From: Eucommia ulmoides
Lineage: Eukaryota > Streptophyta > Magnoliopsida > Garryales > Eucommiaceae
DNA: 64,000 nt
Reading direction: 5' to 3'
Assembly (NCBI GenBank): GCA_016647705.1
Contig: CM028336.1
Span: forward strand, 11,912,880-11,976,879
Under the pieces are notes generated by a model. That model was not told where the DNA came from and ran no database searches. It was given only the letters and a program-made list of their open reading frames with translations. The translations under genes and the position numbers were made by a program. The first letter of the stretch is position 1. Each line of letters begins with the position of its first letter. Positions 12,108-24,516 of the stretch are shown here, one piece after another.

Positions 12108-12295
12108 TGTTAGAATAATTAAGAAACGTAATATTGAAAGAATATGAGAAAATTGCATTGATATTCATGAAAGTTCAATATACAAAAATATGCAAATAGT
12201 CTTTATATAGATAGTGACTAGGGTTTTGCTAGTGAAATTAGGGTTTGGTTAATATAGTGAGGCAAGACCAATATATATATCTATATATATTATCT
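12108..12295 (-). repeat. 5' LTR of copia B (right side)
   Basis: It starts tgttagaataattaag on the plus strand and matches the left LTR across about 170 bp. Its outer end lies in atatatat repeats and cannot be fixed exactly. Confidence 0.75.
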
Positions 12296-13303
12296 CAAAT
12301 GTGAAATATGATCTAAGATGTTAAATAGATTTTAATTCAATACACTAACAAACCAGTAATATTAACATAACTAATAATTTAGATAAATACGTATAAAACA
12401 AAAGTCCCCCCAAAATTAAATCTATTACGAGAAGCCTACTCGTAGTCCTAAAGCTCAATTACATATTTTCTTCTTGTAGGTCTCTATTTCAAAAATTTGA
12501 TAAAGACCCGTTAAATTTTAGTTGAACGTTTCTATCTACTTTTTTTAAGCTTTTATTTATCGTCATTTGTAGATGAGTGGAATGGTGGAAGAACGTGACA
12601 AACTAAAGTAAGAAAGATAAGTTTTAACTTCCAAATAAGTTAATATTCCAAAAAAACTTTTTATGAGATTATTCTTAAATGGCGGCTTGCATAAATAATT
12701 TACATTTGATTTCGTTGCTAAATAATAAGTAAATATTGTGTTGCAAGTTCGTCTGATATTATTGCTGTTTAAACTTATAGTTAAAATACAAAAATATTTT
12801 ATTGAGAGGTTGTTATTTAATTTTTAATTTAAATTAATGATTAAAATTATTTTTAATTATTTAATAGTAAAATTTATCCCAAATAAAAAATATGTCATAA
12901 TGTATTAAATAGATTTTAATTCAATGTACTAATTTTGAATATCTTATATTTAATGAAAATATATTAATCATGCAATAGATTTTTTATTTGTTTTTTTTTT
13001 ATTTAATTTTTTAAGAAAATCTAAATTAGTGGTTAAAAATATCTCCAACCATTCAATATACAAAAACATTTCAAATATAATTATGTCTTAACTAGCTTGA
13101 GGGCATGAGTTTTAATTTAAATAATCAAATTAAAAATAAAACAATAAATATCAACCACGGAGAGAGCGGGGATATTTTGACCATTGAATAAAAAAAAAGA
13201 CATTTTGTTGAGAGTTTATTATTCAATTTCTCAACAAAAGCTAAATCAACGGTTGAAAATGTCCAAAACGATTCAATAGCCAAAATATCTAAAATGTGAA
13301 ATA
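12296..13303. repeat. Degenerate tandem-repeat block
   Basis: The block tctcaaatgtgaaatatgat at 12,292 recurs as tcccaaataaaaaatatgtc at about 12,877 and as tctaaaatgtgaaatatg at about 13,288. The block around ttaaatagattttaattcaat recurs at 12,319 and 12,904. A ttattgagag...aattaacggttgaaaat block occurs at about 7,427, 12,799 and 13,205. These are tandem copies, with the unit at 6,974-7,499 being another copy cut off by copia B. I see no coding potential. Confidence 0.65.
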
Positions 13304-14200
13304 TGTAACGACCCGGTTTCCCAAGACAGTCACTAGATTTCTCCCTTTTGAGAATTTAACACTAAAACCGAATATCCAACCTTATTATCTATAAAAATCT
13401 AAGAAATATTTTACAAACTATCTCGACAAGTATATTTCTCAATTTGATCGGGTCAATCAATTTTTCTTTTACAACAATAAATAATAAATACAATTGTTAT
13501 AGATAGAAATTCAAATAGATTCTTTGGCCGGCCCAGTTACAATGAAAATTTGTATCAACTAATTAACAATCATAATATATATTCAGAATAGCTCATATAA
13601 ATTATAATTGTCCTACAATTATCAACATTAGCTATACGACTAATGAATTACTAATATATTATGAATTATTAAGATATTATATGAGTTATCAATTAATTAG
13701 TGATTCCTTTACTAACATTAATAACAAAGGCAGATCCAGTGACTTTCGGTTCCAGTCCAATCAATAACAACTCTTTATCACTGTGTGTGAATAATTCATT
13801 TGTTAACATTAATAACTGCTTATTACTAAAAATTCTTTTATTATTAACAACTAATAACTATTATTAACTTTGCTTTTAATAGTCGAGAATTCATTATTCA
13901 TAAATCGGAGAGATTTTATAAACTACAACGATAATTATAATTATCAAATTCATCGATTCAATTTTTTACAACAGTAAATAATAAATATATTTTTTTTACA
14001 AATAGAAATTCAATTATAATTTTCGTCGTCGTATTGTAAATTAAAATATTTTTTTATTAAAATGAATTATTAAACTTTTGTCGCCGTCGCATTATAAATT
14101 TATCAGATTTTATAGAATGAAAATTTAGTCAATCGATTTTAATGTTAATTTCTCCAAGGGGAGAAATCGTGTAGTGGCCCTGGGAAACCGGATTGTTATA
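13304..14200. mobile_element. Solo LTR-like element with long inverted-repeat ends
   Basis: The left end reads tgtaacgacccggtttccca. The right end, reverse-complemented, reads tataacaatccggtttccca. The match continues for about 48 bp through a tttctccc block. Flanking 5-mers aaata (13,299-13,303) and aaaca (14,201-14,205) differ by one base and may be a target duplication. The tgtaacgaccc start is typical of plant Ty3/gypsy LTRs, which often have partly palindromic ends, so an old solo LTR is my first choice. A foldback transposon is the alternative. There is no coding content. Confidence 0.6.
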
Positions 14201-14989
14201 AAACATCTCTTACGTTATATATATCTGAGCATATAATCTGTTCCTGAAGGTACAGAGTAAAAAATAAAAACAACTTTAATATTTAGGCGACAAAAAAAAA
14301 TTGAAATTTTAATTTGAACCTATACACTTTATATTCTATTATATAACTGTGTAATAATTTCTTTTACTACTTTTTAAAAAATCATCACTATTCATAAATT
14401 GTTTTGCAATTTGTTGGAATAAAAATAATAATTACATACCAGAACACAATAAATGCCCAAAAAATAAATATAATAGAGATATGGTAATCTGAAATTTCTA
14501 AAATACATAACAACAAATTGATTATGTACAACATGGTTCTTTGCAAAATGAAAGACAAAAATGGACCCTAACAAATGTCAATGACTTGTTAAGTTGGTTT
14601 GTTTTGTTTGACAGGGATTTGAATATAAAAGGCCATAGAAAATGAGTTTTTAGTATCAAGAATTAAACTCACCACTGAAAAAAAGACATGAACAACATCA
14701 AATTTTGAGAAAGGGTTTAGGGATTTTGATAATACAAAATGTCACCAGTGAAGTGAAGATGCTACCAACAATTTTTTACGTTCGGAGAGTTCTCGCATTG
14801 AGTTTAGTGGTCAACGACAATCTTCAGCTAACCAACGGAAACCTTCAGCCTTCGAGTGACTTACAGTAACCAACAACCACCTTTTACGGATTGAGAGAGG
14901 GAGTGGCAAGTGTGCGTCGTAGGGATATTGAGAGGATTTTAATAGACTTCTTAATTTCTATACTTAACTCCTAAATAAATGCCATTAGA
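14201..14989. other. Intergenic, nothing recognised
   Basis: AT-rich sequence with no supported gene or repeat. Bases 14,740-14,930 are less AT-rich (gttcggagagttctcgcattgag and similar) and may be a worn transposon remnant. The frame at 14,392-14,574 (-) has no family features. Confidence 0.4.
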
Positions 14990-15535
14990 AATCATTTTCA
15001 TTAAAATTAAATTTAATTGTAGATTTTTTTTTATAATTATTAATTAATATACAGAGCAAAACTAAAATTGAAGAGTAAAAATAATTCCCATTAATACTAA
15101 ATTTACTTGTAGTAATTTTTATTTCTTAAAATATGGAGGTGAAACCAAAATTGAAGAGTAAACATAATCACATTAATACTAAATTTACTTTTAATAATTT
15201 TATAAAATTATCCCTTAAAATATTGAAGCATAACTAAAATATAGAATAAAAAAAAAAATCTAACATTATTAATTTTAATTGGAATACTTTTTTAAAAACA
15301 CAAATGTAGTGTGAGTTCTTTTATAATATAGATATTAAATCTAATTGTAATATTTTTTTAAATTATCCATTAAAATATGGGGGCAAAACTAAAATTGAAG
15401 AGTAAAAATAATTATTACTAAATTTACTTATACTAATTTTCTAAAATTATTCCATGAAATATGGAGGCAAAGTTAAAATTAAGGAGTAAAAATAATTTTC
15501 ATTAATACTAAATTTATTTGTGTTAACTCTAAAGG
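14990..15535. repeat. Degenerate tandem array, unit about 80-110 bp
   Basis: The phrases aaatatggrggcaaaactaaa, attgaagagtaaaaataatt and ttaatactaaatttactt recur in this order at about 15,055, 15,135, 15,215, 15,375 and 15,460. The unit lengths vary and the copies are diverged. There is no coding content. Confidence 0.75.
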
Positions 15536-16450
15536 ATTCAAGCCCTGTTTTGATGATTTTGATGAGCCAATTAACTTGAATATTTGTATGGATTAATATC
15601 ATGTTTGAGATATAATGAAAGTATTAAAAGGATATTAGTCAGATAACGATGGACCATGAAGCTAATATGACAAATATGAGCATTGAAAGAGATAAGAATA
15701 ATTAAGACGATATAAGATCAGTGGCATGATGAACAAAAGTTTCAAAGGAAATTATTTTTTGTATTCCTTAGGTAAAATAGCACTTATATTGTTTAAATTC
15801 ATGTTATCTCCGTTAAGATCATGCACTGCACTTCAAGATGTGTTAATTACTTTATTTGTGTGTGATTAAATGTTTAGAGTATTTACCAATTTGATTAAAA
15901 AAAATACCTTGATCACTTCTTTGCATGAGTTAGGGGTTAAAATAATCCAAATCAATCAACTCATTTGATAATTCAGTCAACTAGTCTTAACTGAATTTTA
16001 AAATTTTAAGATTTAGGTTTAATGAGTCGATTGATTAATAAGGGATTCAATCAACCGGTTAATGCAAGAACCAAAAGTATTTCAAAAATTAATCAAAATA
16101 GTCGATGGATCCAATAATCCAGTTGAATTTTGATACTGGTTCCTAGAGTTTTTGTGAGAAAGAGGGCAGAAACAGTCGATTGACTTGATGAACTAGTCAA
16201 CTGATGGATTCAAGTTCTTCAGATTTTTGAAATTGGAGTTGATTCGGTCAGCTAGTTGAATCCAATTCTTGAAACCTTGGTGTAAGACTCAATTTGGTTG
16301 ACTGACTTGGCTAAACGATCGACTGAGCTACTTTGATTTTTTAGAGTTTTCAACATTTTTTGAAGATATTTTTTACCTCGTTTTTAATACAATCCTAAAA
16401 CTACTGCGTCGATAGAGTAAGTCCACGAAAAATTCACTCTTTCATTTTTT
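15536..16450 (+). mobile_element. Fragment of a long copia-type LTR
   Basis: It opens with tctaaaggattcaagccctg and ttttgatgattttgatgag, which resembles the start of the long LTRs at 33,324 and 42,659 (gttgatc..aagattttgatg). It then carries repeated gtcgattgact, gtcaactga and caaccggtt motifs like those LTRs. It stops without an LTR end or primer site, so it is a truncated or solo remnant of a related family. There is no coding content. Confidence 0.45.
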
Positions 16451-16710
16451 GTAGGTGTTGTTTGATTAGTGTTTCTGTTCCTAGCAAATTTAGAATGAGC
16501 ACTTTTAATTACCAAACAGAACCTCAAAAGAATTTCTAAAAACAAGAATAAAGTTATAAAGGTGGTGTTTGTTTAGTTTGTTAGTTTTTCAAAAATAATT
16601 TTTTTTATGTTATGTTCCCTAATTTCTATGTTTGTTCCTATATTTCTCTATTTATGTTCTAGATCTATGATGAGTTGACGGTGTAATATGGATTAGGAGC
16701 AATAAGTATT

Positions 16711-17508
16711 TGTTGGTGCATAAAACTAGTACACATCTCGAGTATGGTCCAGTCGGATGACAGGTGGGTCCTCTTGCTGAGGTGGAGTCGTCAATTGAAA
16801 AGTCCTCGAGCGAGCTGTGCTGGGTCCTGGGAAGACTGACCTACTGTGTCCAGAGTCCTGCTCCTCAGGGAGTGTACCTGCAGAAGGCTCAGATCGGGGT
16901 TTATCCCGGTGAAACCCCTCCGGCGTGGTAATCAGTGCTCAGAGAGAAAAGGTACAGAATATAGTAAGGAAACAAATGAACTCGCACGTAATGTAAGTCA
17001 TTCAAGCGTACCTCGGGCTTACATAGCCCCCGATATATATAGGCGTTGGAGATGGTTAGTCGGGCCTAAACACGATTAATTAGTCGAAACCCTGTGTTTA
17101 GCCGATAATCTGGGGCGTTTAGGAGATAATCGTTGGGCTTGGGCTTTTGGGCCCATTTGGCGAAGCCTGCGGGCTTTTGACAAGCCTGTGGCGATGAGCT
17201 GGTGAAGGAGCACAGAGATCCGTGGAGTCCTGGAGAAGAAACAAGGTGAAAATGGGAGTCGGTCAAGGTGAGCAACTGAGTCCCTGAAACTGATCGCTGA
17301 GGGCACGGCGTAGAGCTCATAGCGGCACATTCTTGTGGGGCTCCTCGCTCTCCCCTGGGTGTAAATGAGATTTCAGGGAGGAACCGTAGTCGGTGTATGC
17401 TTCAGTGTGGCGTTTGTGAATTTCGGAATGCGTCCCTATCACTACAACAACGGACACGTGGCTGGGTCCCAAGTGCTGACTCGAAGAAGCCCAAAAATAC
17501 CCTCATCA
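16711..17508 (-). mobile_element. Solo LTR, probably Ty3/gypsy
   Basis: This 798 bp block is markedly richer in GC than its surroundings. It begins tgttggtgcataaaac, ends ccctcatca (TG...CA), and is flanked by a perfect 5 bp target duplication, gtatt, at 16,706-16,710 and 17,509-17,513. Read on the minus strand it starts tgatgagggtatttttggg and has a tatatat promoter-like box near 17,036, as expected for an LTR in that orientation. No internal region or second LTR is present, so it is a recombination-derived solo LTR. Small frames within it (such as 17,066-17,330) are not genes. Confidence 0.85.
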
Positions 17509-17574
17509 GTATTAATACCAGAACCAGTAACTACCGTGTCCAAATAATAAATCCATGCAAAATTCACTTTTATA

Positions 17575-17575
17575 C

Positions 17576-17614
<39 letters not shown>
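17575..17614. repeat. Compound microsatellite (TA)n(CA)n
   Basis: A run of ta dinucleotides passes directly into a run of ca dinucleotides. Confidence 0.95.
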
Positions 17615-17615
<1 letters not shown>

Positions 17616-17814
17616 ATCAATTTTAGAAAAAAGTTACATGGGTAGTGTTTGTTTAGTGTGTTTGTTTCAAATCAAATTTCATTTTCTTGATCTATATTAC
17701 TAAGTTTATGATGTATGTTATTAATTCTCTTTATTACTTGTTGTATTTTTAAGTTCATATTCTGGACTATGTTATTATTTATGATATGATTATGTTAGTT
17801 ATTGTCATACTTGA

Positions 17815-18100
17815 TTGTTATTGGTCGTATTTGTTAGGGTCATGTTATTATAAAACACGAGTTGAAAATTTAGAATGTTATATAAATAAAGGGAATTATG
17901 TGCAAAATTTTTGTACATTAATTATTGGTTATTCTTATTTGAAAATAATTTTTGGAAATTGGAGTATGTCGCATAAACAAAGGAAACTACGTCAAAATAT
18001 TTTAAACCTTTTTATTGGTCGTATTTGTTTATATCATGTTCATTACAAAACAAGAATTGACAATTTGGAAATGTTATAGAAATAAAGGGGACTATGTCAT
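17815..18100. repeat. Three-unit degenerate tandem repeat, about 96 bp
   Basis: The first and third units (17,819-17,915 and 18,011-18,096) share ttattggtcgtatttgtt, catgtt...acaaaacaagaattga/acacgagttgaaaattt and aataaaggg.actatgt. A more diverged unit lies between them at about 17,920-18,000. The open frame at 17,786-18,079 (+) spans the array and is not credible as a gene. Confidence 0.75.
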
Positions 18101-18419
18101 TTTTTTCTTTGCTAAATTATGCAATTTTTTATATTAAATTAATTATTATTTTTAAAATAAAATTAAAACCCGTGGGTTATATGCTAATATAGATATAATT
18201 AATACCATATTCTCTTTCATAAATTAGGCATAAGATAAAGATGGCTAAATACAGATATACATTTTGTATTTATATTATATTTTGATTAAATCTGAACCAT
18301 TATTTGTCTCCTAAGACGACACACAACTAAGAAATGTCTAAATTTCTCATGCCCATCTTGTTAAGTATATATAGCGTATCTCATATCTGAAAACACTAAT
18401 TGAATAATATTTCTAATTA

Positions 18420-20033
18420 CAAAATTATAAGTTGATATTTAGTAGAAATTTAAAAATCGTATTAGACTGGCAAGTTCAACCTATTGAATCGTCTACCAGT
18501 TTTATAACCAAACAAGTTTACTCCAAAAAATTGTTCAATTTTGCTAAAATTAAACAACCCTGCACTTGAATTGTTAAACAATTGAACTGACTGACTAATT
18601 TACTGAACAAAGAAACAAAATGAAATAAACGACAAAGTTAAGGGGTACAATCAATATTTTATGCCATTGAGCATGTGATTTTGTGAATCTACCCATTACC
18701 TTGCCGTTGTTTTATAGAAGAAGATTGACTTATTTGTTTTTTACATTCGAAGGATGTGGGATATAACATTTAAAAAATTGTCTCTCTTTTATATTTTTAA
18801 AATTTGTCTTCAAACATCTTATGAAAATATACCTTTCTTGTTTTCTTGTATAGATAGTGTCTAACCTGTGAGTGTTTGATGGCAAAAAATAAAAAATCAT
18901 GAGTTAATATTTTGTTGTATTTTGAAAACCCGACATGAAAAGTCAAGTTCACAAATTGAATCAACCAATTTGTACAAAGAAACCAATTTATTCTGAAAAA
19001 TCGAACTACACCGAGAATTATTCAATTTTGTTAAAATTGAAAACTCAACCATTGAATTGACTGAACCATTGAAAGACAACTACTTTAATAAACTGACCAT
19101 CACGGTTTAACAAAAGGATAAAAAATTTAAGTTGAGGTGTACATCCCGAGTGCATGTGATTCTGTGAGCGTAACTATTAGCTTGCAATTTGTTTATGCAA
19201 GAATATTATTATTTTTATTTTTATTTTTATTATTATTATTATATTTTTTTTTTGGTATTTGATATTTATAAAGGTTAATCTATCTTTTTTATACTTTGAT
19301 AACATGTATTAAAAATAGGGTTAATTAAACTTTACCTCTTATAGTTTGACCAATTTGCACTTACCCCATGTTGTTTAAAAATCGTCATTTACTCCCCTGT
19401 TGTTATATTTTCAAATCACTTACCCCTGGTATAGGGGTAAGTGCAACAAATATCTGATCATAGGGGGGGTAAGTGGTGATTTCCAAACCACAGAATGGTA
19501 AAGTGCAAATTAGCCAAATCATAGGGAGGTAAAGTGCTATTAACCCTTAAAAATATATCTTGAAAGCTTTATTTGAAAATATACCTTTTCTATTTTATTA
19601 TGTAAACTAGGGTATAACTTCCATAAGCCATAAATTAAATAATATTATTTTTTTAAAAAAAATAAAATCATACTTTCATATGTAAAAGTAATTAAAAATA
19701 GGACCTATCGTTTTAATATGTTGAATCGTCGATCAAGGCTAAAAACAAACTGGTTTACTCTAAAAATTGGGATTACACCGAAAACCATTTAATTTTGTTA
19801 AAACTAAAAAAATTAGCAATTGAAGCGAATAAACCATTGAATAGAAATAACCACTTTCCAAATCGGCCAACAAAGTTAAACTAAAGGACCAAATATGAGC
19901 TACGATTGATGTGTACGTGTTTGTGCACATGATATTATCAAAGAAGGTTAACTTTTTTATTTGTGCATTCGGTCAAAGTGGGATATAACATTTGCAGAAC
20001 ATATATGATCTCTTTTATACTTTGAATATGTAT
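18420..20033. repeat. Large degenerate tandem block, three visible units
   Basis: Three stretches, starting near 18,430, 18,900 and 19,690, share the same order of landmarks: an aac-aagtttactc/aaccaatttattct block, a ttcaattttgttaaaat block, a cattgaattgactgaacc block, a gtgcatgtgatt block, and a ggatataacattt or equivalent end with cttttatactttgata. Sequence continuing the last unit resumes after copia F at 24,705. A hairpin MITE interrupts the second unit. No gene is seen. Confidence 0.6.
19317..19547. mobile_element. Hairpin MITE
   Basis: The left arm gggttaattaaactttacct and the right arm (reverse complement gggttaatagcactttacct) are terminal inverted repeats. The whole of about 230 bp folds back on itself, with repeated tttgcacttacccc and cacttacccc phrases on both arms. 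It lies inside a unit of the surrounding tandem block. The target duplication is not clear. Confidence 0.75.
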
Positions 20034-20208
20034 TGTAAAGATAATTGAAAAGTAGAAAGTATGAAAAACATGAACGATATATTGATATGTAGGTAAAGTA
20101 TATATTACAATGATATATAATAGGTATTTATAGGAGAGATGGGGAACCTTAAGATTAGAGTTTTGACCTAATGGTCCAAGTGGGCCAAACTCATATATTA
20201 CATTAACA
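20034..20208 (-). repeat. 3' LTR of copia F (left side)
   Basis: It starts tgtaaagataattgaaaag and ends tacattaaca on the plus strand. It is nearly collinear with the right LTR through aaaacatgaacgatatattg and attacaatgatata. Confidence 0.9.
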
Positions 20209-20224
20209 TCCCTCCTCAAACACA

Positions 20225-23200
20225 AGGTGGTAAATGAGAGGTGAACTTGAGTTTGAAAACTAGAAAGTGAAAGCGTTTAGGTGGATAAACCTTAGTGAAA
20301 ATGTCAGTTGTCTGATCGACTAAACTGACGGATTGAAAATGAACCGTATTCTAGAGAATGTGATAACAGATGCAGTTGTAATCAGCCTCGATGTGTTTTG
20401 TACACTCGTGGAAGACATCATTGTGGGCGATCAGAATGGCACTCCTATTGTTAAAGTGTAAAACAATGGCAATAGGATAAGAGATTCTCATGTCAGCGAG
20501 GAGCCACCGAAGCCAAAGTAGTTCTTGAATTGTATCAGTCATGGCATGATATTTAGTTTCAGTGCTGGAACGAGCAACCATAGTTTGTTTCTTACTATGC
20601 CAGGAAATGAGAGAGTTACCCAAGAAAAAACAATAACCAGTGGTTGAACGTCTGTCGGTGGAATCTCAGGCCCAATCCACATCAGAATAAGCTTGTAAGG
20701 TAGGAGTAGATTTGACTGAGAAATGAAGTTCATGAAATAAGGTACCCTTAACATACCGAAGGATGCAAAGAACATTCAAGTAATGAGCAGTCCGAGGAGC
20801 GAATAAGAACTAGTTGACTTGATGAACGGCATAGGCGATGTCTGGGCAAGTGACAGTGAGATATTCCAAACTTCCAACTAGTTGACGATATAGAGTGGCA
20901 TCCTGAAGTGGTAAATCATCTAGTGGAGCGAGTCTGATATTCGGCTCGAGAGGAGTAGTGGCAATGTTGGAGTTAGTGATGTCAGCCTTGGAAAGAAAAT
21001 TCGAGGCATATTTGGCTTGAGAGAGAAAATATCTATATGAACCGGATGCTACTTCGAGGTCAAGAAAATAGGTAAGCACACCAAGATCTTTCATCTCGAA
21101 TTGTCCACTGAGAAACTGTTTGAGTTCATAGATATCGCGTAGATCATTCTCAGTAATAATCATATCATCCACGTATAATAAAATAAGAATAATACTATTG
21201 TTAGCGTGACGAATAAACAGAGTCGAATCATGAGCACTGGATGTGACATTGAGAAATACATTTTTTACATCCATCTGAAAGAAAGTCCATTTTCGAATGG
21301 CAGTGATGTGAAGAAGAGTACAAATAGATGTGAGTCTTGCTACTGGAACAAATGTCTTTTCACAATCAATTACATGTTACTAAGCAAATCCCTTAGCAAT
21401 AAGTCGGACTTTATAGCGTTCAACAAAACTATCAAAAAGTGTTTTGATCTTAAATACCCATTTGCACCCAATGGGAATTTTCCTAGGGGAAAGATCAACA
21501 ATATCCTAGGTGTGAGCTTTGGCAAGGGCTTGAAGTTCTTCGTCCATTGTTTTCTGCCAAAGAGGATTAATATTAGCCTCCTTATAGGATTTAGGCTCAT
21601 GGATGAAGTATAATAGAAAAGCAATGAAAATTAGTAAGGTAAGGTGGATGATGAGTTACCCTGGGAAAGCGACGAGGGTAATATAGAGCGTGGGTCTCAG
21701 AGGCAATCAATACAGAATCATTGGCCACAGGAGAAGTCTCAGGCATGGTCGATGGAGTTGGAGGAGTGAGATCAATTGGTTGTTCTGAAGTGGGTTCAAC
21801 TGGTGGTTCTGGGGTAGACTCAGCGTAAAGTGCAAGACTAGGCTTAATTGGTGGTGTTGGAGTGGACTGAACAATACTTGGAACTGTATCCTTAGAAAAT
21901 AACTCAATAAATGGATCAGTAAAGAATCTGGAGTTAGTGATGATTGACATGTCTAATGACCGTAAGGAAAAAAATATTTTATGTTCCCAAAAAATGACAT
22001 ATCGAGAGATACGAAAACTTTTAGAAATGGGATCCCAGTACCGATACCCTTTATGTTCAATGTCATATCCAAGAAAACAACATAGGTGAGCCATTGGTTC
22101 TAATTTCTTATGTTCATGTGGTTTGAGAAGAACAAAATAAGCGCAACCAAAGACTCTGAGTTTAGAGTAATTGGGAGGTTTACCTAAAAGACGCTCAAAT
22201 GGAGATTGGTGCTGGATTGTAGTAAAAGGGATACGGTTTATTGCGTAGATGGCTGTGAAGGCAGTATTTCCCCAAAGCGCTCAAGACAAGATGAAGAAAT
22301 GAGGAGAGCAAGAATTGTGTCAAGAATATATCTATGTTTGCATTCAGCTCGTCCATTATGTTAGGATGTATTAGGACACGAGTGATAGAGTAGCGTGTCA
22401 TATTTGCGAAGCAGGTTAAGAAATGCACGATCCTTGTATTCTATTGCATTATCTGAGTGAAAAAACTTTGATATTTCTAGAAAATTGGGTTTGAACTATT
22501 CAAAATATATTTGGAATAATTTGGATCGATATTTCATAAGAAATAACCATGTATATCGAGAGTAGTTATTCACAAAGATAACAAAGTAACGACAACCACC
22601 CATCGAGACATAAGGAGAAGGCCCCCAAATATCGGAATGAATTTGATCCAAGGGTGCAAGAAAAATAAACTGACTCTTTTTGAAAGGTAGGACTGGTTGT
22701 TTTGCAAATTGGCAATATATACATTTGAAAGGCTCATGCTGAACTGAACCAAACTGACCGCTAGAGATAAGAAATTTGAGTCGGCTAGATGAAGTGTAAC
22801 CTAAATGAGAATGTTAAATATGGGATGGTGATAGCAACAATGGTGGTTGTGGAGATAAGGATGATGAGGAGGAAAAGGATATTGATAGTGGTAGTGAAGT
22901 TGCACAGGTTGATGAAGGAACATGTGGTTGTAGTGGTTGTGGAGTTTGAGATGGAAGGTGTAAACTGCTGAGTTCAAATAGACGTCCAACTTTACGACCA
23001 GTCCCAAAGGTTTTTTCTATCCGAGGATCATGTACACAACAACTACTATTAGAAAATATGACTTTAAATCCCAATTCACAAAATTACCCAACATACAAGA
23101 GATTTAATGTGAGCTTCGGAATCAAATACGTGTTAGGAATAGAAAGATGGAAAGTAGAAACCTGACCAGTATGAGTAACATGCACTTGAGAACCATCAAC

Positions 23201-23462
23201 GGTATGAATACTAAGGATATTTATAGTGGAGAGTTTGGTTGAAAACATGTTGGGATTAGATGTCATATGATTACAGTAAGCAGAATAAAGAATCAAGAAG
23301 AGTTACCTATAGTAAGTGAGAAAGCAAGGAAAGGTTTGTACCATTTTTGAAGAAAATGTGATGGAGGAGTGAAGCCATATCTATAATAGACATGGTAATA
23401 GTAGTGGAGGTATGATCTAAATCCTCTTTGACATTGAGAATGATCGAAGAACCCGCAAACAT
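20225..23462 (-). pseudogene. Copia pol pseudogene, copy F
   Basis: On the minus strand the frame would start at ATG 23,462, immediately after the two-copy repeat. Pre-integrase lies at 22,814-23,296 (YSAYCNHMTSN, IHTVDGSQVHVTHTGQ; the protease Asp is lost). Integrase lies at about 21,600-22,750 (GRAECKHRYILDT, then GYDIEHKGYRYWDP). RT lies at 20,810-21,624 (LLYVDDMIITEND, FEMKDLGVLTYFLDLEV), and RNase H at 20,351-20,830 (DIAYAVHQV, SLISWHSKKQTMVARSSTETKYHA). The RT fingers have a deletion that joins MDVKNVFLN directly to VTSSAHDS, so about 50 residues present in copies A and B are missing. Further stops break the frame. It is inactive. Confidence 0.9.
22830..22960 (-). repeat. Triplet-rich linker (copia F)
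   Basis: A ggt/gat/gag-rich stretch lies between the pre-integrase and integrase regions. It is shorter than the equivalent in copy B (10,375-10,560). Confidence 0.6.
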
Positions 23463-23735
23463 CGTTGTTGAATCAGATCAACAATATACAACAAATTATA
23501 CTGTAAGATATGAATCTGGAGAAACTGCTGCCACTGATGGATTCAGAACGCTGAAATTATCCAAAAATCGGTCTATATTTGTGAAAACCCGATTGAGAAC
23601 CCCTTCAACCGATCAAATCTCCGTGATGAGGCGAATCAACAATATAAATAGAACTATACTATATGATCTAAATTTGATTAAACGGAGATCATAGATAGAT
23701 CCGGAATGCTAAAATTGGCCAAGAATCAATATTAA
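23462..23735 (-). repeat. Two-copy direct repeat before pol start (copia F)
   Basis: Units at about 23,465-23,560 and 23,636-23,735 share (g)atcaacaatata, tatactrtawgat, and a gatggattcagaacgctgaaatt / gatagatccggaatgctaaaatt block. They are equivalent to the repeats in copies A and B. Confidence 0.75.
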
Positions 23736-24516
23736 ATCTTCATGAACCGGGCAAAAAATAGGTGAACCTGTGTAGAAATCACGCAAATATAAAGGAAAGT
23801 ATATTCCGTGAGTCTCAAACCACGAAATGGAGGCTATAAACAGAATCAGAACGTTCAAAAACCCTAGGCTTCAGTCCAAAATTGCATCAAATCGATCTAA
23901 AAAGCCTTGAACCGATCCAAAGATAGTCACCTCAAAGAATAGGTGATGTGGCAGGAAGGGGCTGATTGGGCGCTGGCGTGGCAGAGTCAACGGATGATGT
24001 AGCAGTTATGTGGTGCTAACGTGGAGCTGAATTGGCAGGGATTAGGGATGGCTTGGCAGGAAAAAACAATGAACAGTTGGCAGTGCATGGAAAACTGTAG
24101 CCTTATTCTTTTCACACGTGTGGGGGCATGCCTAGTTAGATAGGGATGATTTTTGTGTCATCGAAATTGTCTCGTTGAGATGGTTCCGATGATATATTGT
24201 TGGATGGATTTGGATACCTGGTCGAGGCGGTAGAGCCCAAAATTCGAGACGGCGAGCCTTAGTGGTACTATAGCCTCTAGGAGAGGCGCGTTAGGGCGCA
24301 TAGAAGCTCTGGTGGTGGTGATTTTGGTGGTGTTGTGTTCGTTTTTACAAGACAAAGACGGTGATGTGATGTTTGTTGATACTAGAGCAGTGGTGAGGCC
24401 TGTACCAATTACGAATACCACGGAAGGAAAAAAAAAAAAAAGAGCGGTGGAAGCTTTGATAGGATTAGAGTTGCGAAAAAGAAATTTTTAAGAAAAACAG
24501 GTCCAGGAAAAATTTG

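Larger units (their letters stand above)
7500..12295 (-). mobile_element. Degenerate Ty1/copia retrotransposon, copy B
   Basis: This element reads leftwards. The right-hand LTR begins at 12,108 beside a primer site (complement of aatacca). The left-hand LTR ends at 7,667 beside a clean polypurine tract (complement of tccccctcaaattc). RT, RNase H and pre-integrase remnants lie between in minus orientation. It is the same family as copies A and F, and again there is no gag. The RT box reads NVDG in place of YVDD. The right outer edge is uncertain by several bases because of a TA-rich stretch, and I found no clean target duplication. Confidence 0.87.

Noticed and set aside
16452-16528. Possible very short MITE with gtgttgtttgatta / taccaaacagaacc ends
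   Set aside because: The inverted ends are weak and no target duplication was found; similar gtttgttt words are common nearby.
17066-17330. Two overlapping 84-residue minus frames in a GC-rich block
   Set aside because: The block is a solo LTR with perfect target duplications; overlapping frames in two phases show it is composition-driven.
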